From the NCBI GenBank assembly GCA_037903355.1, contig JBAJFE010000004.1:6122001-6186000 (forward strand): a DNA stretch of 64,000 nucleotides. The letters are read 5' to 3'. The translations under genes and the position numbers were made by a program. Position 1 is the first letter of the stretch. Every line of letters begins with the position of its first letter. The notes beneath the pieces are model-generated. The model was not told the origin of the DNA, searched no databases, and was given only the letters and a program-made list of their open reading frames with translations. This document shows positions 23,101 to 34,865 of this stretch, in pieces. This stretch comes from Trichuris trichiura. Its lineage: Eukaryota > Nematoda > Enoplea > Trichinellida > Trichuridae.

Positions 23101-25165
23101 TTGAAATCTTCATACGATATGCATGCCTCTCCTAACTCAACACCTGGCAAAAGTGATCTATAGGCTGATAAGTGACCAATGCACCTTTGCCCACCATAAC
23201 TTGCTCTGTCGTCACAACAGTATCTGGTTCGTGAGTCACAGGAATATCCACGTGGGCAGTCCTGATATGGGTTATTCGGATTGCAAATGACAGCATAACC
23301 GTTTTGATAAAGCGGGCTACCTCCGAAGCGGCAATATTCTAGAATCAAATGCTTATTCGAACTGGAGCTGATAATTATAACGAACAGTAGTTCGTCATTT
23401 CCATTTAGACAGCTCCATCGTTTTGAATGTAAAGCACGAGAGAAGTCACGACAAACACATTAACACATCGTAGGTGGAAACAGCTGAAAGCATGAATGGT
23501 TGCATCTAAGCCCTCATCGATCTGCAAGGCAGATAGCGTTTTGGACTATTAGGTTGTTGCGAAAGTCTGTTGCTGATTGTAATTGCTCTCTAAACCACGT
23601 TGCAGCAAATTCGTTTCTTCAAAATAGCTTCTGTTGCAACCGACAACCCTCTACCAATGTTTTGCCAGCGGCTGGATATTGCGGGGATAGAAGGACGCAG
23701 ACTTTGATCCATAGAATTGAAGTACGCAATTTCAGACCCCCCTAAATTCTGGAAGAGCTGGTCAGACAAGCCGTGCTGCACTGGTCTGATTGGATGGCAC
23801 CCAGAAAGCGCTTTATCTAGGAAGTATGTTGGGTGTTTCTTCCCAGCCAAACTCGAGAGTCTTGCTTTGCGTCACCATTGCAGTATGTGGTGTAACGGAA
23901 TAACTTCTCTCCCGTTGACCCAAATTTCGACCTCTTCTATCGCGGCGCTTCCGCTTATTTCGTAGACCAGGCGCATCAGGGGCCTGCAGTAACTATTTGA
24001 CCCGCCAAATATTCCTCATGCTGCAAGACGCCTTCTCCATTCCAGCATACGGAAAGAAGCACTTTCGCTCACCATGATCAGCTTGCGATGGAATTGATCC
24101 GCTTTCCGGGGTTCTCTCATTGTTTCTTCCTTCTCGAATTGTTGAACACGACCCTCTCCAGTAACAATGCGCCACAGGACACTTTTCTATCTCTGCCATG
24201 CCAGCGAAGAAATACAGACATTTAGACATCTGGTCAACTGATTGTCAGACAGCTGACGGGGCATTCCTTACCGAACTTTTTGGTTCTTACTCGTGACATG
24301 GAGCTGGGGGGAAAGGTCCGAGTAGTAAGCACCGAGGGACTCTGCAACCTCTGATGCCGAAAACGCTGAATCTTCGTTCGGCATGGTTCCCAGTTGCTCG
24401 TCTTCTAGTTTCTCAAGGCGTTCCAAGCCTGTTCGGTCGTCAATGCCGGTGATACCATCCTGAGAGCGTCTATTACCACGTAACACTTTTTCCTATGCAC
24501 GACCCCCTCACTATAAATTCAGCCCAAAATTTTTTGGTTTCTGTTGCACATTTTCCTTGGTTATAAACGAAAGTGTACATTGACGCAAGTGGTCTTCGTG
24601 AGGGTGTATTTTGAAGGAACAACGAAAGTAAAAGCGAATAAAAGAAACTGAGCAAATCTCTTTCTGGATCTGAAGCAGATGTCCACTTCGGTTTCTTCGA
24701 CATAAAAAAGACACTTGCTTAAGCAATGCAAAATATTTTTAAATGCGAAATTGTGCTAAAAGACTTTCGCAACAACGTAATATATTTTTAGAGAAAGCTC
24801 AATTCTGATTTTAGTCATTAATGTAGGCTAACAACCTTAGAAAAGTAAAATGCATTGAACTGAACCGCTTAACACTGTTAAACTCCATTCGTTTGCCAAA
24901 TCTTGACTTCGCCTTGGACATGACATTCCTCAGTTACACGTTGTTTTTAAACTATCGGAAAAGCACGCTAAAGACAAACTTATCATTTCCTGAAGTTCAC
25001 CTGCTTTTTTCCAACATATTCCGTATTTGCACATTTCACCTTGACCACAGTCACTTGAAGAGGTACAGTCCCCAACGGACGGCTCCGCAATTTCACATCG
25101 GAACTCTACACATAGTGCTTGATCCTCGCAATCTTCATGGCGACTGCACCTTGCACCAGCTGTAG
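17197..25165 (-). CDS. Secreted cysteine-rich protein with EB and WR-like modules (- strand paralogue)
   Basis: Exons in transcript order: 25165-25001, 23338-23000, 18173-17700, 17516-17463 and 17414-17197, all joined in phase 1 like the + strand gene. Matching segments: RCSRHEDCEDQALCVEFRC and GQGEMCKYGICW; WR-like CPRGYSCDSRTRYCC; EB-like GEACISYEDFNQCRPANSAC then CQCVPGYKQVGSKC; CPQDFFCISYGSPP, GFCCPKITSVCPVG, THYCHRSG; and a last module SYCDAKYKICCSAEKG with a basic C-terminal extension ending LHLPHI. Compared with the paralogue, the PCRKDRDC-type repeat and the second EB module are missing from the exons I can find. Two introns are large: 1.7 kb with a mariner and 4.8 kb with a Penelope-like palindrome. 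The signal-peptide exon was not found upstream of 25165, so the 5' end is incomplete. It could still be expressed, as the exons found have no stops. Confidence 0.75.
18766..18798 (-). ncRNA. Degenerate hammerhead-like core, left arm
   Basis: On the - strand: CTGGACGGGGA, 7-nt loop, TCCC, then TGAAAGC. The core is one base off CTGANGA, but the GGGGA/TCCC pairing survives. Its mirror copy is at 20552. Confidence 0.35.
19073..19560 (-). pseudogene. GIY-YIG endonuclease domain of a Penelope-like element (left arm)
   Basis: This is the inverted partner of the right-arm frame. The - strand ORF 19420-19073 reads MRSLTRYRNAVNRLNREPSI through KMKEALYIKFNPNINRDGG. The upstream VY...YIG portion (19560-19420) is present but out of frame with it. 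The left arm lacks the stop seen at 20057 in the right arm and differs by scattered substitutions, so each arm has decayed on its own. Confidence 0.75.
19757..20285 (+). pseudogene. GIY-YIG endonuclease domain of a Penelope-like element (right arm)
   Basis: Frame 19757-20059 contains NPSLRSILRND, then PGVVYAIKC and TYIGET, the VY..xC and YIG signatures of a GIY-YIG nuclease, followed by HRFQQHMRSL. A stop (TAG) at 20057-20059 breaks it. The next frame (20069-20287) continues AQHAAQCTGQLRAKVLCKER and KMKEALHIKFNSNINRDGG. That last motif, EAL.I...NP.INRD.G, is the standard C-terminus of Penelope-like proteins. In an intact element this domain nicks target DNA for reverse transcription. Here it is interrupted and so likely inactive. 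Confidence 0.8.
20552..20585 (+). ncRNA. Hammerhead-like core downstream of the GIY-YIG frame
   Basis: CTGAAGA, C, GGGGA, loop CAGGTGA, TCCCC, AAAAGC. It has the same layout as the other copies but with GAAA changed to AAAA. It sits about 265 bp after the GIY-YIG C-terminus on the same strand, linking this motif to a Penelope-like element. Confidence 0.45.
20704..21294 (-). CDS. Unrecognised open frame with a C-terminal hydrophobic segment
   Basis: A 196-codon frame, among the longest in the window. Residues 1-80 are soluble and gene-like (MATLLTEGSLKHAAILKQME, MPDVDMVGQRNDYARFEV). A good donor (GAG|GTATGTTTCC) follows KNANTE at about 21050, and a possible second exon carries LVYMILILLIISL, a likely membrane span. 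If spliced it would be a small single-pass membrane protein. No family is recognised. It lies inside the 4.8 kb intron of the - strand EB/WR gene on the same strand, right next to the Penelope palindrome. Confidence 0.35.
   Translation of the reverse strand: MATLLTEGSLKHAAILKQMEAQWKSFSVSGVHNMPDVDMVGQRNDYARFEVISEGQNIESPSNIWENQADEKLYLRKNANTEVCFLDTLISFIRTTIWHGCCTQSNFICTYRSITSSKVFIHIQNAYLEQILFRTLSAICNSLVYMILILLIISLTVGFIHGGTRFQKLIFYFRTSESTLDRSSPVKITDFHHLYR
21383..21592 (+). CDS. Unrecognised short open frame
   Basis: A 69-codon frame (MPQDNERTAFGTNVAKFQLM, AAQGITDGWKGAL) with protein-like composition but no known family and no clear splice partners. It ends next to a Penelope-like fragment beginning at about 21610. 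Confidence 0.2.
   Translation: MPQDNERTAFGTNVAKFQLMHGIPIVQRVFNKKGLEYHGFHNAAQGITDGWKGALSVNATRLQFLLTEF
21610..22180 (-). mobile_element. Truncated Penelope-like element copy
   Basis: Starts with CACCCGTTAAAC and GAAGCTTTCAGG...CAGCGC (hammerhead-like region at 21655-21690, degenerate). It continues through a purine-rich tract (21800-21960) and ends in the - strand coding remnant AFLIKFNSNINRDSGVAVSD, the Penelope C-terminus also seen at 19.1 and 20.2 kb. The GIY-YIG signature itself is missing. It is more diverged than the 18.65-20.66 kb copy. Confidence 0.65.
22200..22990. other. Intronic, no feature recognised
   Basis: Part of the 4.8 kb intron of the - strand EB/WR gene. A 66-codon + frame (22550-22750) has no recognisable motif. 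Confidence 0.4.
23549..24780 (-). mobile_element. Mariner-family transposon, decayed, with intact ends
   Basis: The ends read TTAGGTTGTTGCGAAAGTCT (23549 onward) and, as reverse complement at 24780, TTACGTTGTTGCGAAAGTCT. Both are flanked by TA. The length, 1232 bp, is typical of mariner. The - strand coding remnants run in the right order: LEDEQLGTMPNEDSAFSASE (linker after the HTH, about 24.42 kb), GERKCFFPYAGMEKASCS (catalytic core region, about 24.05 kb), and HGLSDQLFQNL...SSRWQNI (C-terminus, about 23.7 kb). Several frameshifts and stops make it inactive. It sits in the intron of the - strand EB/WR gene. Confidence 0.85.
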
Positions 25166-25169
25166 CTGA

Positions 25170-26689
25170 AGATCAGACACCAATAAGTCAAACTTTCTGA
25201 AGAATATACGCACGAACGATACAATACTGCCAATAAAAAGAGAACAAACAACGTAACGGGAAATAAAACTGAATTTATCATTATTTTCTATACTTTACGA
25301 ACTGGAAAGTGGTCTACGTTGGCAGTGGCTTAGAAACAATACTCTGCCAGTAATAAACAGCAAAATAACGATACATGTTATGATATACCGTAAATCCGAG
25401 ATAGCCACAAGTGGTAAAGCGAAAAAAGCAGATACATCATGACACCCTTGACTGACATCATGGTACCGGGGCTTAATTTGCGTGAAGTAAACCACCAAAC
25501 TCAAAATCAGATGACTGAAATGTAGCAAATATTTATCTTTCCGCTCAACTGAGTCAACAAGTGACTGCATAAACGAAGCCGACTATGGAGAATTATCTGT
25601 ATATAAACATAAAAGGGGTCAAGATTTGCGCCCTAAAATCTTCCTTTGCGTCGACTGCAGCACTAATACCTTCTTTGAGGTCACGGTGACATTTCTGAAA
25701 CAACTGCAGGTATTCTGAAATATTTGCACTGCACTTTGGTTTCCATTGCATTAAAGCGAATTGCTACACAATGAAACAAATATTCGTAAGCATCCATTCT
25801 TATAAATACCACTATTTGCTCCGATTGTCCATGCAGAATTTGAAGCAAAACGATGCAGTTTCAGTATACGACAAATTCTCAGACTTGTGACAAGCTGGCT
25901 TCAATGATTTAGTAAATTGGCTTCCAACTGATAGAGTAATGATTCTGTCAATATTATGTGTCCATCAGTTGGTTCATACTAAAAGAAGTGAAATGTTGTC
26001 CCTACCTGCCGCAATTTCACTGTACAGTCTTTCACCTCAGTGCAATTGTCAAAGAGTACAGTTATCACATTGCAGTACCATATTGAAAAGGCAATGTTGA
26101 TAAGAAATGATCGTGAGCATGTAACCCAGCGTAGTTTATTGCACATTATGTTATTTCAATGAAGATGAAACTCCCCCTAATGGGCGTGTGGAAGATTATA
26201 ATGTTGATACGGAAGTACTATCCTTTAAACGTTTAACTGGCGAAGCTTTCAGGAACGGGTGATTCCCATTCGTATCACCCTTCTGCCATTACCTCTGCAA
26301 GACAAAGAGCACTTGAAACTATGAGAATGTCGTCATCAATAAATCATACGGCCAATAGCGTTTATTCGCATAGCAACAACAGTTACCTATGACCCACTGC
26401 GCTTAGTGCATTAAAACTGCTAACATGCAGAATTTGCGAAACCGAACCTCCAAACAGTACAGGATTGATCAAGGCTATACTTGATCGCACAAACTCAAGA
26501 CTGTAAACAATAAATTCTCACTTTAACTACTACTGAAAGTGAACGTCAATATTTTAAGAAAGCGATACATAAAACAGCGAAGAAAAACTGAAAAATAATT
26601 ATACGCAAAAAGCCGGCGTATTATTTGTTCCGGTTTTTCAAAGACTTCAGTGCAATCGAGCGTAGCTTCTCTGATTCCGAGTTACCTCC
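25170..26689. other. Spacer between the EB/WR gene and SRRM1
   Basis: This should contain the signal-peptide exon and promoter of the - strand EB/WR gene, but I could not identify them. A - strand frame at 25570-25295 begins MQSLVDSVERKDKYLLHFSH and contains a hydrophobic stretch; it is a weak candidate. A Penelope-like fragment is at 26226-26285. Confidence 0.35.
26226..26285 (-). repeat. Penelope-like 3'-end fragment
   Basis: Contains GTTTAACTGGCGAAGCTTTC then AGG and a degenerate stem/loop, like the 18.7 and 21.65 kb copies. Too eroded to show the CTGANGA core. Confidence 0.45.
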
Positions 26690-29600
26690 CTAAAATAATC
26701 GGCCATCATACGGGCTGAACAAATCGACATGACATACGCCATTATCAGACATGCTTTGCTCACGCACTCGTTTCTCGTGTTTCGACTTCAAACTTTTCTT
26801 ATGCTTCTTTTTCCGTTTATCTTTCGGCCTTTTTTCGTGACTCCGCTTTCCCTTCCGGTTAGATAAATCAGAACTTCCCGCATTGTCACCAGAGTTGTAC
26901 AGGCTGAAAAGCTTCCATGAGCACGACTATGCATCGCTTTTTTGAATACAACTAAGCGCACCTGCGACTTTCCTTTTTTGATAGCCTCTCAGCAGAACAG
27001 GAACGCCTACAAAAGTGAGACAATCAAAAGCGTTAAAAGTAATTTACTTTGTAAGAATCAACGAAAACTCAAAATTATCCTCCGATATCGTTCGGAAAAC
27101 TCCAGAAGACTTACTTGCTACGTGTATTCTCTTGCTGACTGACTTTTTCATCGTCGCAACGTTTCGCGCTCTGTAAAAAAAAAGCTTAAAACACTGAGCA
27201 GTAAGTCTACATTTAGTTTGGAACAGAAACATTCAATTACCTTCACAAAGAGGTATTATAGAAAACGGTGCAGACTGTCCGTTACTGCTAATTAATTGAC
27301 AGTACATGTTAACATCGCCCCAGCAGAAAGCCACTTTTGCTTATCTCATCGTGACATATTAGCATCTAATGTGAACCTGAATTGCATGCACGGTAACCAT
27401 AAAGTTATTGCCTCAAATTAGCCAGCGCCGATCTCCCGCTAAAATTCACGAACTTGCCCTTATGCCAGCCCAGTTTTATCAGAGTTGATCGGCCTGCACG
27501 AAGTAACCAGAATACGTAAATCGAAATGGTTAACAAATCAGACATTTTTAAAGCCTGGATGTTTGGCAATCACGGTGATGGATCTTCATCTTTGTTTTTG
27601 ATCTTTCCACTACTTCCTGTTTTCTATGAGTGTATCTAATAAAAAGCCAGAACAAACGCCCTCCCAACGAGTAGGTAAGCAAGTTGATACGAAATTCTCA
27701 GACAGTTCGTTCTTCGCGAATTCCGTAACAACTTGCTTACCCATTCGTTGGTAGGGCGTCCGTTTCGCTGTTCTACGAACACACAGGAAAACAGGTAGTG
27801 GAAAAATCAGAAACAAAAAATCGGAAAGGCCATAAAATGCTTAAATTATAAATGAAACCACTCGCCTCAACAACAGGAGACTTGGTCCTCTTTTTTTCTT
27901 TTTCTACTTTCAAACCTTTTTCCACGAATGCCTGATGTTTCTATAAAAAAAAAATTAGGCACACATCAAACCTTAAGTGGGAGTGGGTAAAATTGCTCAC
28001 TTGGTAAGACCTTGGCAAAACGAACTCCAAATTTTCAGTATCCGTTACAGTTTTCTGGTCAACCAAATCCTTGTTTTCACTGGAACCTTCAGAGGAATAA
28101 CTTAGAGGAAAGTTCTGGACCAAGTCACCGTCTGAAACCTATAAAAAACACATCCTAAACGTTAAAAGGAGTAATGAGTGTAGAAGCGAAACAGAACCTC
28201 TGACGTATCTGTGCTTAGGTATTGCGCACGGAGTTCTTTCATCTGCTTTTTCGACATGTACTTCATGCATTCATCTTTATCAAAACCGCGCTTGCGCGTA
28301 TGACGGTTTCCTTCCTTTCCGCTTTTGCCGCTCTCAGGTAAATCGCGACTCTTTTCTTCTAGTCCATCCAGTGAATCGTTGCTCCCGTATTCTACCAAGC
28401 TAGCACCTTCGTTACGATTAGATGTAGGTCTGCGATCACGAGTGCTATCCAACGTTTTACGTGGACTTCGCGAATGCTGTCGATGTCGACCACCTAGAAC
28501 AACCGCCGAAACAAGACTCGAAAAGTTAGCTTCCTTAACAAATTTCACCATCTAGTGTGTCATAACGTCCTCCTGCTGGCAATGAATTTTTATTTTCCTC
28601 ATTTTGGCCTCGCTCGTACGAAGCTACAAACCGACCAACTTCAAGCTAATTTTTCAAATTAAAAAAATGTGCAGTGCTAACCGTTTATTTTCCGCCGACT
28701 TTCAGTATTTTCTGAAACTCATAAATTCAGCATAAGGAAACAAGATATCCAAACGACACGGTAACTTACGACGCTTTCTGCGACTCTCACTGACTGTGCT
28801 TGGGCTAAAGTCCCCGCGATGAGTACTAAAAATGGAAAATCGCTTTTAAAAGCATACTGGAAACTTCCCGACGATATTCACCATAAAGTTATGATACAGT
28901 GAAAATTAAAGTTTAACATTAGAAAATGCAAGTACGAAAATGAGCAACCAATGTTCCCGTAGGCTAAGATCAAATGTTTACTGCAATAACAAAGAACGAA
29001 TTCGTCCGCAAAATTTCTTTATATAATAGTATTACAACTATCGTTGCGGGAAATAATGCAGTTAGGCAACAATTACGGGGCAAGTTACGTTTCAAAATTT
29101 CTGCCAATTTTACGTAAAAAACGTTTTTGCAATAAACGTTAAATAAACGGGTTAAAAATTCTACGAAAAATTTTAGAAGAACTCAACTCGTTATCAGAAG
29201 TCTGCCATTATAAAGTTCCACCCGAACAGGCTTACAAACAAAATCAGGAAGCATAACATAGAACACAATTCAACCAAGCCGTTACCATTCTCAAAGCGAG
29301 AAGAGGGCTGACGTGTTGGAAAGACGTTAGACCGAGATAATACATTTCTCTCGAAATCCAGAGCGTTTACTGTGACTAAAATCAAAAATAAGTATCCTGA
29401 TGCTTCCACGAGTATTACTACATTAAGGCCTCTAGAAACGAATTAGTTTCCTTTCAAAACTTGGTTTGCACGTTGAAAAAATACGCAAAGTTAGACTATG
29501 TAAGCACCTCGGGAGCTTCCAACACCTGTTTCCTTATTGCTAGCCAGACAGCTTACGTACGAACCTTAAAGCTATTTAATTAAATAAAAAAACTTCTAGA

Positions 29601-32600
29601 AACTCACAAAATTTTTATTTTTCCCTTGCATTTAAGCAACGTCCGCACTTTCACTATGACAATGAAAGAAAGCAGCGGTTCACAATGTAGGCATCTGCAC
29701 ATTGTGAACGGGCACGGTGCTCCCGGAACACTCTAATAAATGAAAATTTTTTACATTGGTCAACGAAACACCCGTTAGAAATTTCACTTCTTTAATATCA
29801 CTTCCCTAAGTTGGATTTCTTGTAACAGACTCACAGATTTTCAGGAGGAAAGTTACAGTGTCCTTAAATTAAACTCTAAGTGCAAAAGAAAACTCATTAC
29901 TCTCCTTAGTTTTTAAAACTGCACGAAAGTATGTAAGATTTTCGTCTTGCGCTTGAGATTAAAGTTTGAGGACGTAGACTCGAATTGCTCGAAGTGTAAT
30001 TTTAGTGAAGCTAAGAAAGTGCACCTTATGTTGCCGAAATCCAGGAATTCGATAGAGGAAAAATTCAGGTTGCACTTATTAATGGTCATGACAGCATCAG
30101 GGTTGTAAGCAGTTCACAGCGTACAGCTTTCCACGTTTTGAACTGCTGCCAATTAACACCGCTAGACTGAAGTTACGCTCATCCCATCGGTGACTAACTA
30201 GGTAAGAAGAGACTTAAGCCCACCAGCAAAAAGAAGCTCAGCAAGCCTAGATGCTATTGTCGCTTTCACTTCCAAAAACTACTACGCTTAGAATAAAGTC
30301 GTTAAAAATGCAGCCTTTGGTTTCACGATGTTGCTATTTACATACCTTTATCCTATTCGAAATCGACTATTGAACAGAATAAGGCCGTAGAAAAAATAAA
30401 ATAACAAAATTGAATTCAAACCAAAAGATGGATACAAATGCTAACACATGCAGCAGGAAAAGTAAACATCAACTTCCCTTTAAAAAAAGGCAGAAAAAGG
30501 TACCAACCGCTCATCTCCTTTGCCGCGATTTGAACGATGACGCCTGTGATTTGAATGCTGCGGACGGCTAAGGTAAACAATCAACTACACAACAATATGA
30601 CCAATGTAATTCATACTTCGGGCTCTTATTAAGGCGGTTGCGCTGCCGCGATCTGAAAGCAAAATTAGATAACGAGAGGAAAATGACGAAGTAAAACAGC
30701 ATACTGATGATGCCGCTTAGAATCCTCAGTGCGTTTACGATGTGAAGAATGGCTGCTAGAGAAAATAGGAATGAACAAAAGGAGACAAAGTCGGCGGGTA
30801 TCCTGCCTTCTGCTGTGACTTCTGTGGTATTTTCGACGGAAAGATCTGAAGGATAACGAAAAAGCATAATGACATTAGGATCTTTAAAGTAAAAATGCTT
30901 ACCGCTTCTGCTGGTCCGACTTGTGCCGGGGAGCTTCGTCAGCACGCGATAATCTTTGAAAGGAACGTTTAAGTATGAGAAACGAAAGTTGGAAATAATT
31001 ACTGATTTCTGGCGTTACTTCCCACAGTTGAGGAACCCAAGGCGCCTTCCGAGCTGCAACTTAAACAATTTATCAGGTCTTACAGTTCAAAAATAATAAC
31101 CTGCTGCGGTGAGGACTTTCTCCTTTTCTCGCCATTTCACTTAACAAGAAAGCATGTAGAATATTACAGAGTGCGAAGAATGATGGCCTACTTGTCCTCT
31201 CTGGTGAGCGAATAAGCTTGATTCCTAAAAAAAGAAAAAGAATGATGTAAGAAGTGAACACCTGTAGCCAATGAAGCAAACTCGTACTCTTCTTTTCTGC
31301 CTTTATCCATTGAATCCGTCGGGTACGGCCTGAAAGCATTAAGATAAATAGGACATTTCAATAAACTATCAATACCCTGTAAAACTTGAAAACAGAAAGC
31401 GATACTAAATTTAAAAATTCGCGACTATCCTAAATAGCCACCATTGAAAATCTTTCTACCTTTCTGTGTAACGGTTGTCAACTGTTGGAGTGACTTCCCT
31501 TCAAAAATAACCGCGTTGTGGTATTTTCGTCTCAACAAATCCACCTCACCTTTTTCTGTTGTTCTCTGACTTGTCAGGAGATTCAGGCCTGAAAAAACTT
31601 GAAAATATGATACGTCTTGCTAATAAACCTACTCCTCTGCGTCGCTGCTTGGGGTTCTAGGTGGTGGAATAGCACCTTTTTGGCTAGAATAACCAAGACT
31701 AGAACATAATTCCAACGCAGATTAAATTTTTTTAAAGAAGAAACACTTACGCCCACGAGTCTACTACGTTAAGGGAATCACTAGAGTTAAATTCTGACAG
31801 TGCCATTAGTATATTACCATTAGCCCATTTTCAAAGAGGGATACATTAAATTTGAATTTATTCAACAAATACTTACTGTATGTCGATCTTTCTTTCTTCC
31901 ACAAAGCGCTTTTTCGGAGAGCTACAACAAAAGTTGAGAAGATGAAACGCTCTAAAAAGTTAACTACCTGGATGCAGGTTCTTGATCATTTCGTGCTTGG
32001 GCTCTGCGACTGTGCGAATAGCTAGAATAAATTGAAGTTAAGAATAAGAATGCAAAGAATAAACGATACAATGGTTGCAATTGGTTCAACATTCTATAGA
32101 ATCGAAGAATCGCCACATTAACTCGCGCCTTATTATCTTATGATGTTTCTTCTTCTGCTAACATCATTATCTATCGCCACATTATCTCGCGCCGCGTAAA
32201 ACTTAAGCAAAAAATGAGTGACACGTAAGTCAGCCAAGCCGTAAGATACGCGTAGTGTGGTAGGTAATCCTTTAACCGAGCTTCCGAAATAAACCAAAAA
32301 TCCTAAGCATTTCTGAACGTCGATATGATACAATTAATTCCATACCGAATTAAGCTTTCAAAACAATTACAGTGATAAAGCATCTACTGATCAAGGCAAA
32401 TCGCAGATAAAAAGCTGCTGCCAGATTTTGCTGATGATACACCACTGTTTTGGCGTTCACAACCCAGAAGAACATTGACAGCATACGAAGAAACCGTCCG
32501 TATACGGAATCGAGGATGTCACGGGCAGAACTGCGTTAGCACGAAGTAACGCAGCAGAGACGCGTTGGTATTCCTACCGCATATTGAACATGTAAGACCA

Positions 32601-34865
32601 GTGTCACGGTTTTACTGACAACTGCCAATCCACATCTCATTAAGGCACTGTTTCTTTAATTACAATGTTGCTTGTCACCAACGGGATAGGCGAGTTTCCT
32701 ACATATAGCCAATCTACCAACTGAATGCCATACAAACACCGTATGCTAAAACATACGAAAGAGAAACCGTAAGCGTCTCGCGTAATTAAAAAGGTGGGAC
32801 TACTCGACTTGTAATGAGAAGAAAAGAAATCGATCGCTGAAAAAGTTGCTAAGATCTACATTATGAACATGACTTATACCCATGAAATCGTGTTAGTATT
32901 GCTTATGCACCCGAAGCTGCGAAGTATAGTAACGACGCATCAGAAGTGCTTAGTCAGGGTAGAAAGGACATTAGACGCGTGAATGAAAGGCACGAGTGGA
33001 ATATTGTATCCGGATAGATCGGAGCGTAGTGAGAAAGCTGTGAGCTCATATCAAGCATTCGAATAGAGATGGCCGTTTACTACAGGGGTTCACAGTTCAG
33101 GAACAACACCGGGCTGAAAAATATAATATGTACTTGAAAGATCTGCACTCGCAAATAAAGAACCTGCTAAACACGAAGCAATTGAAGCATAATCAGCCAA
33201 TAAATCATATCAGCTTCACCCGTGAAATAAAACGATCACACTTATTGAATCAGACAAAAATTTAACCGCCTATACGTTATAATGGATTTAGGCATTAGGT
33301 AGCTGACAGTTCTTATGAAAAGAAAACACTGGACTTACTCCTTATGAGCGCTTGTATCCCGATGATATTTTCGCCGCCTGTCATTGTTACGACGCCGGTT
33401 TCTACTTTCTGACGTACCGTATCTTTCATTACCCCAATCTCTTCCCCAACGTATCTCGTCAGTGCGACTACGGCTGCGCTCATGCTTCCACCGTTTTTGA
33501 ATTCCTTTTCCCCATTCGTTTTCTCTTCTTCCAAAGTCACTTCTCCCACCATCTCTATCCTTTTCCTGATTCCATGAATGGCGAGAATGTTCAGCTGACT
33601 CTAGTGGTGAACGAACACGTCTAAAGTTTACGGAGAAGTCGATTATACACATGTGCTTATACGAAGATGCAGCTTACCTTGGTACTGAAGGACTACGAAC
33701 CGGACTTCTCTTGAACGCAATCGCAGCTTCGCGTTTTACCTTTTCCTAGCAAAAAAGGGTTGAGTCAGGCGAGGTAGAGGACCTTTTCTTTACTCACCGA
33801 TTCAAGTTTCATTAACTCACGTTCAATTCGCATTCTTTGTTCAACTAACACAGGCGGTATACCGTCAGGAGCTTCTTGAGCTGATACAAGCATAGTCCAC
33901 AGCTCAGTCATAAACTCACGAGCCTTCTTCGCGTTCAAAAAGCCGGTCAAGTTGATCTGCATGTGCCTCGGATCGGGAGTCTAAAACGATAAATGCTAAA
34001 TATCCCAATCAGCGCCAGTTTGGTCGACGACGATAAGGATCAATGTTTTTTGCAAATAAGAGGATAGAAGAAACGGGACAACACGTGTAGCCGCCGGCTC
34101 ACACGCATGAGACAATTTTCGAACCGGAACAACAAGCGTGCCTTAAAAGTCAACACATTAACAAAGGCACCTCCGTGGAATGTCTACCCCGTGCGTTTAC
34201 CTGCAAACCTGTGGAAAAAGTCTGCTTTTTCAAGACGGGCGCAGTGGCCAGATCGAGCGATGCACTATGTACTGGTGAATGATAAACGTGGAAGAACGAT
34301 TCTGACAAAATTACATAGTAAGTGGACAATCAACAGGCTACATCCCATCAATATACGCAAGAATGCACAATCAAGAAATATTATTTAGGTATTTATCCCG
34401 CAGCGCGGAAGTTCAGCAACAGAAGTAATTCGCTAACAGTTAGCATACTTCGCATTCCAACTGGTTGAAGACAAAATTTTCCAAAATTTCATCTTCACTT
34501 TCCAGTATTGTGTTTATTCGTTCAGTTATCCAACTTTTGATTGTGTCGAGATTGACCTTCTTCATGTCGACCTTAAAACGGTTACTCCCAATGGCATTCA
34601 CAGCAACACTCACCTAAGTGATACCTTCTGCGCAAATTCCGGCGGAAATTGCAAAGTTTTCAGCAATTTCTTCTGTTTATCCGAGAAGCGATTATCTTGT
34701 TCAGCTGTTGTTCCCTTTAAAAGAGTAAACGGCTGAATAGATTTTTTGAAAGCTTGCCCCCAAGACATAAACATGCAACGTTAATCCTATTTAACTCCAC
34801 AGTCAAGAAGACTAAACGAAAGCAAGAAAGACTATTGTTACCCGAAAGAAACCAGCGTCACCCAT
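26690..34865 (-). CDS. SRRM1: Serine/arginine repetitive matrix protein 1 (SRm160), splicing coactivator
   Basis: ATG at 34865 starts MGDAGFFR (exon 34865-34842). Next come 34714-34625 (AEQDNRFSDKQKKLLKTLQF), 34571-34449 (VDMKKVNLDTIKSWITERIN) and 33980-33798 (HMQINLTGFLNAKKAREFMT). These form the PWI domain, which binds RNA/DNA, and are frame-consistent across all junctions. Then follow 33745-33678 (FKRSPVRSPSV) and 33620-33339, an Arg/Ser/Glu/Asp-rich exon. Many tiny RS-like exons come next, for example 32021-31968 (YSHSRRAQARNDQEP), 31921-31877, about 30954-30909, 30840-30600, 28810-28770 and 28526-28198. The last exon, 26903-26690, encodes KRKKKHKK and ends GRLF then TAG. SRRM1 is a nuclear protein of the exon-junction/splicing machinery. 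The exon list is partial; large gaps (33.3-32.0 and 30.5-29.3 kb) may hide more exons. Confidence 0.85.
27590..27822. repeat. Hairpin-like insertion in an SRRM1 intron
   Basis: Imperfect inverted repeat of about 100-bp arms around 27705. Both arms carry GGTAAGCAAGTTG flanked by CGCCCT(A/C)CCAACGA, which matches the CCCTACCAACGGATGGATGA segment in the 42.07-42.49 kb palindrome. It appears to be an older, shorter relative that lacks the hammerhead-like core. Confidence 0.6.

Noticed and set aside
23500..23850. ORF with ATEAILKKRICCNVV as a host gene exon
   Set aside because: Lies within the inverted ends of the mariner and matches the C-terminal part of mariner transposase.
34107..34388. 93-codon + frame inside an SRRM1 intron
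   Set aside because: Antisense to a 468-bp SRRM1 intron, no recognisable domain and no splice or promoter context.
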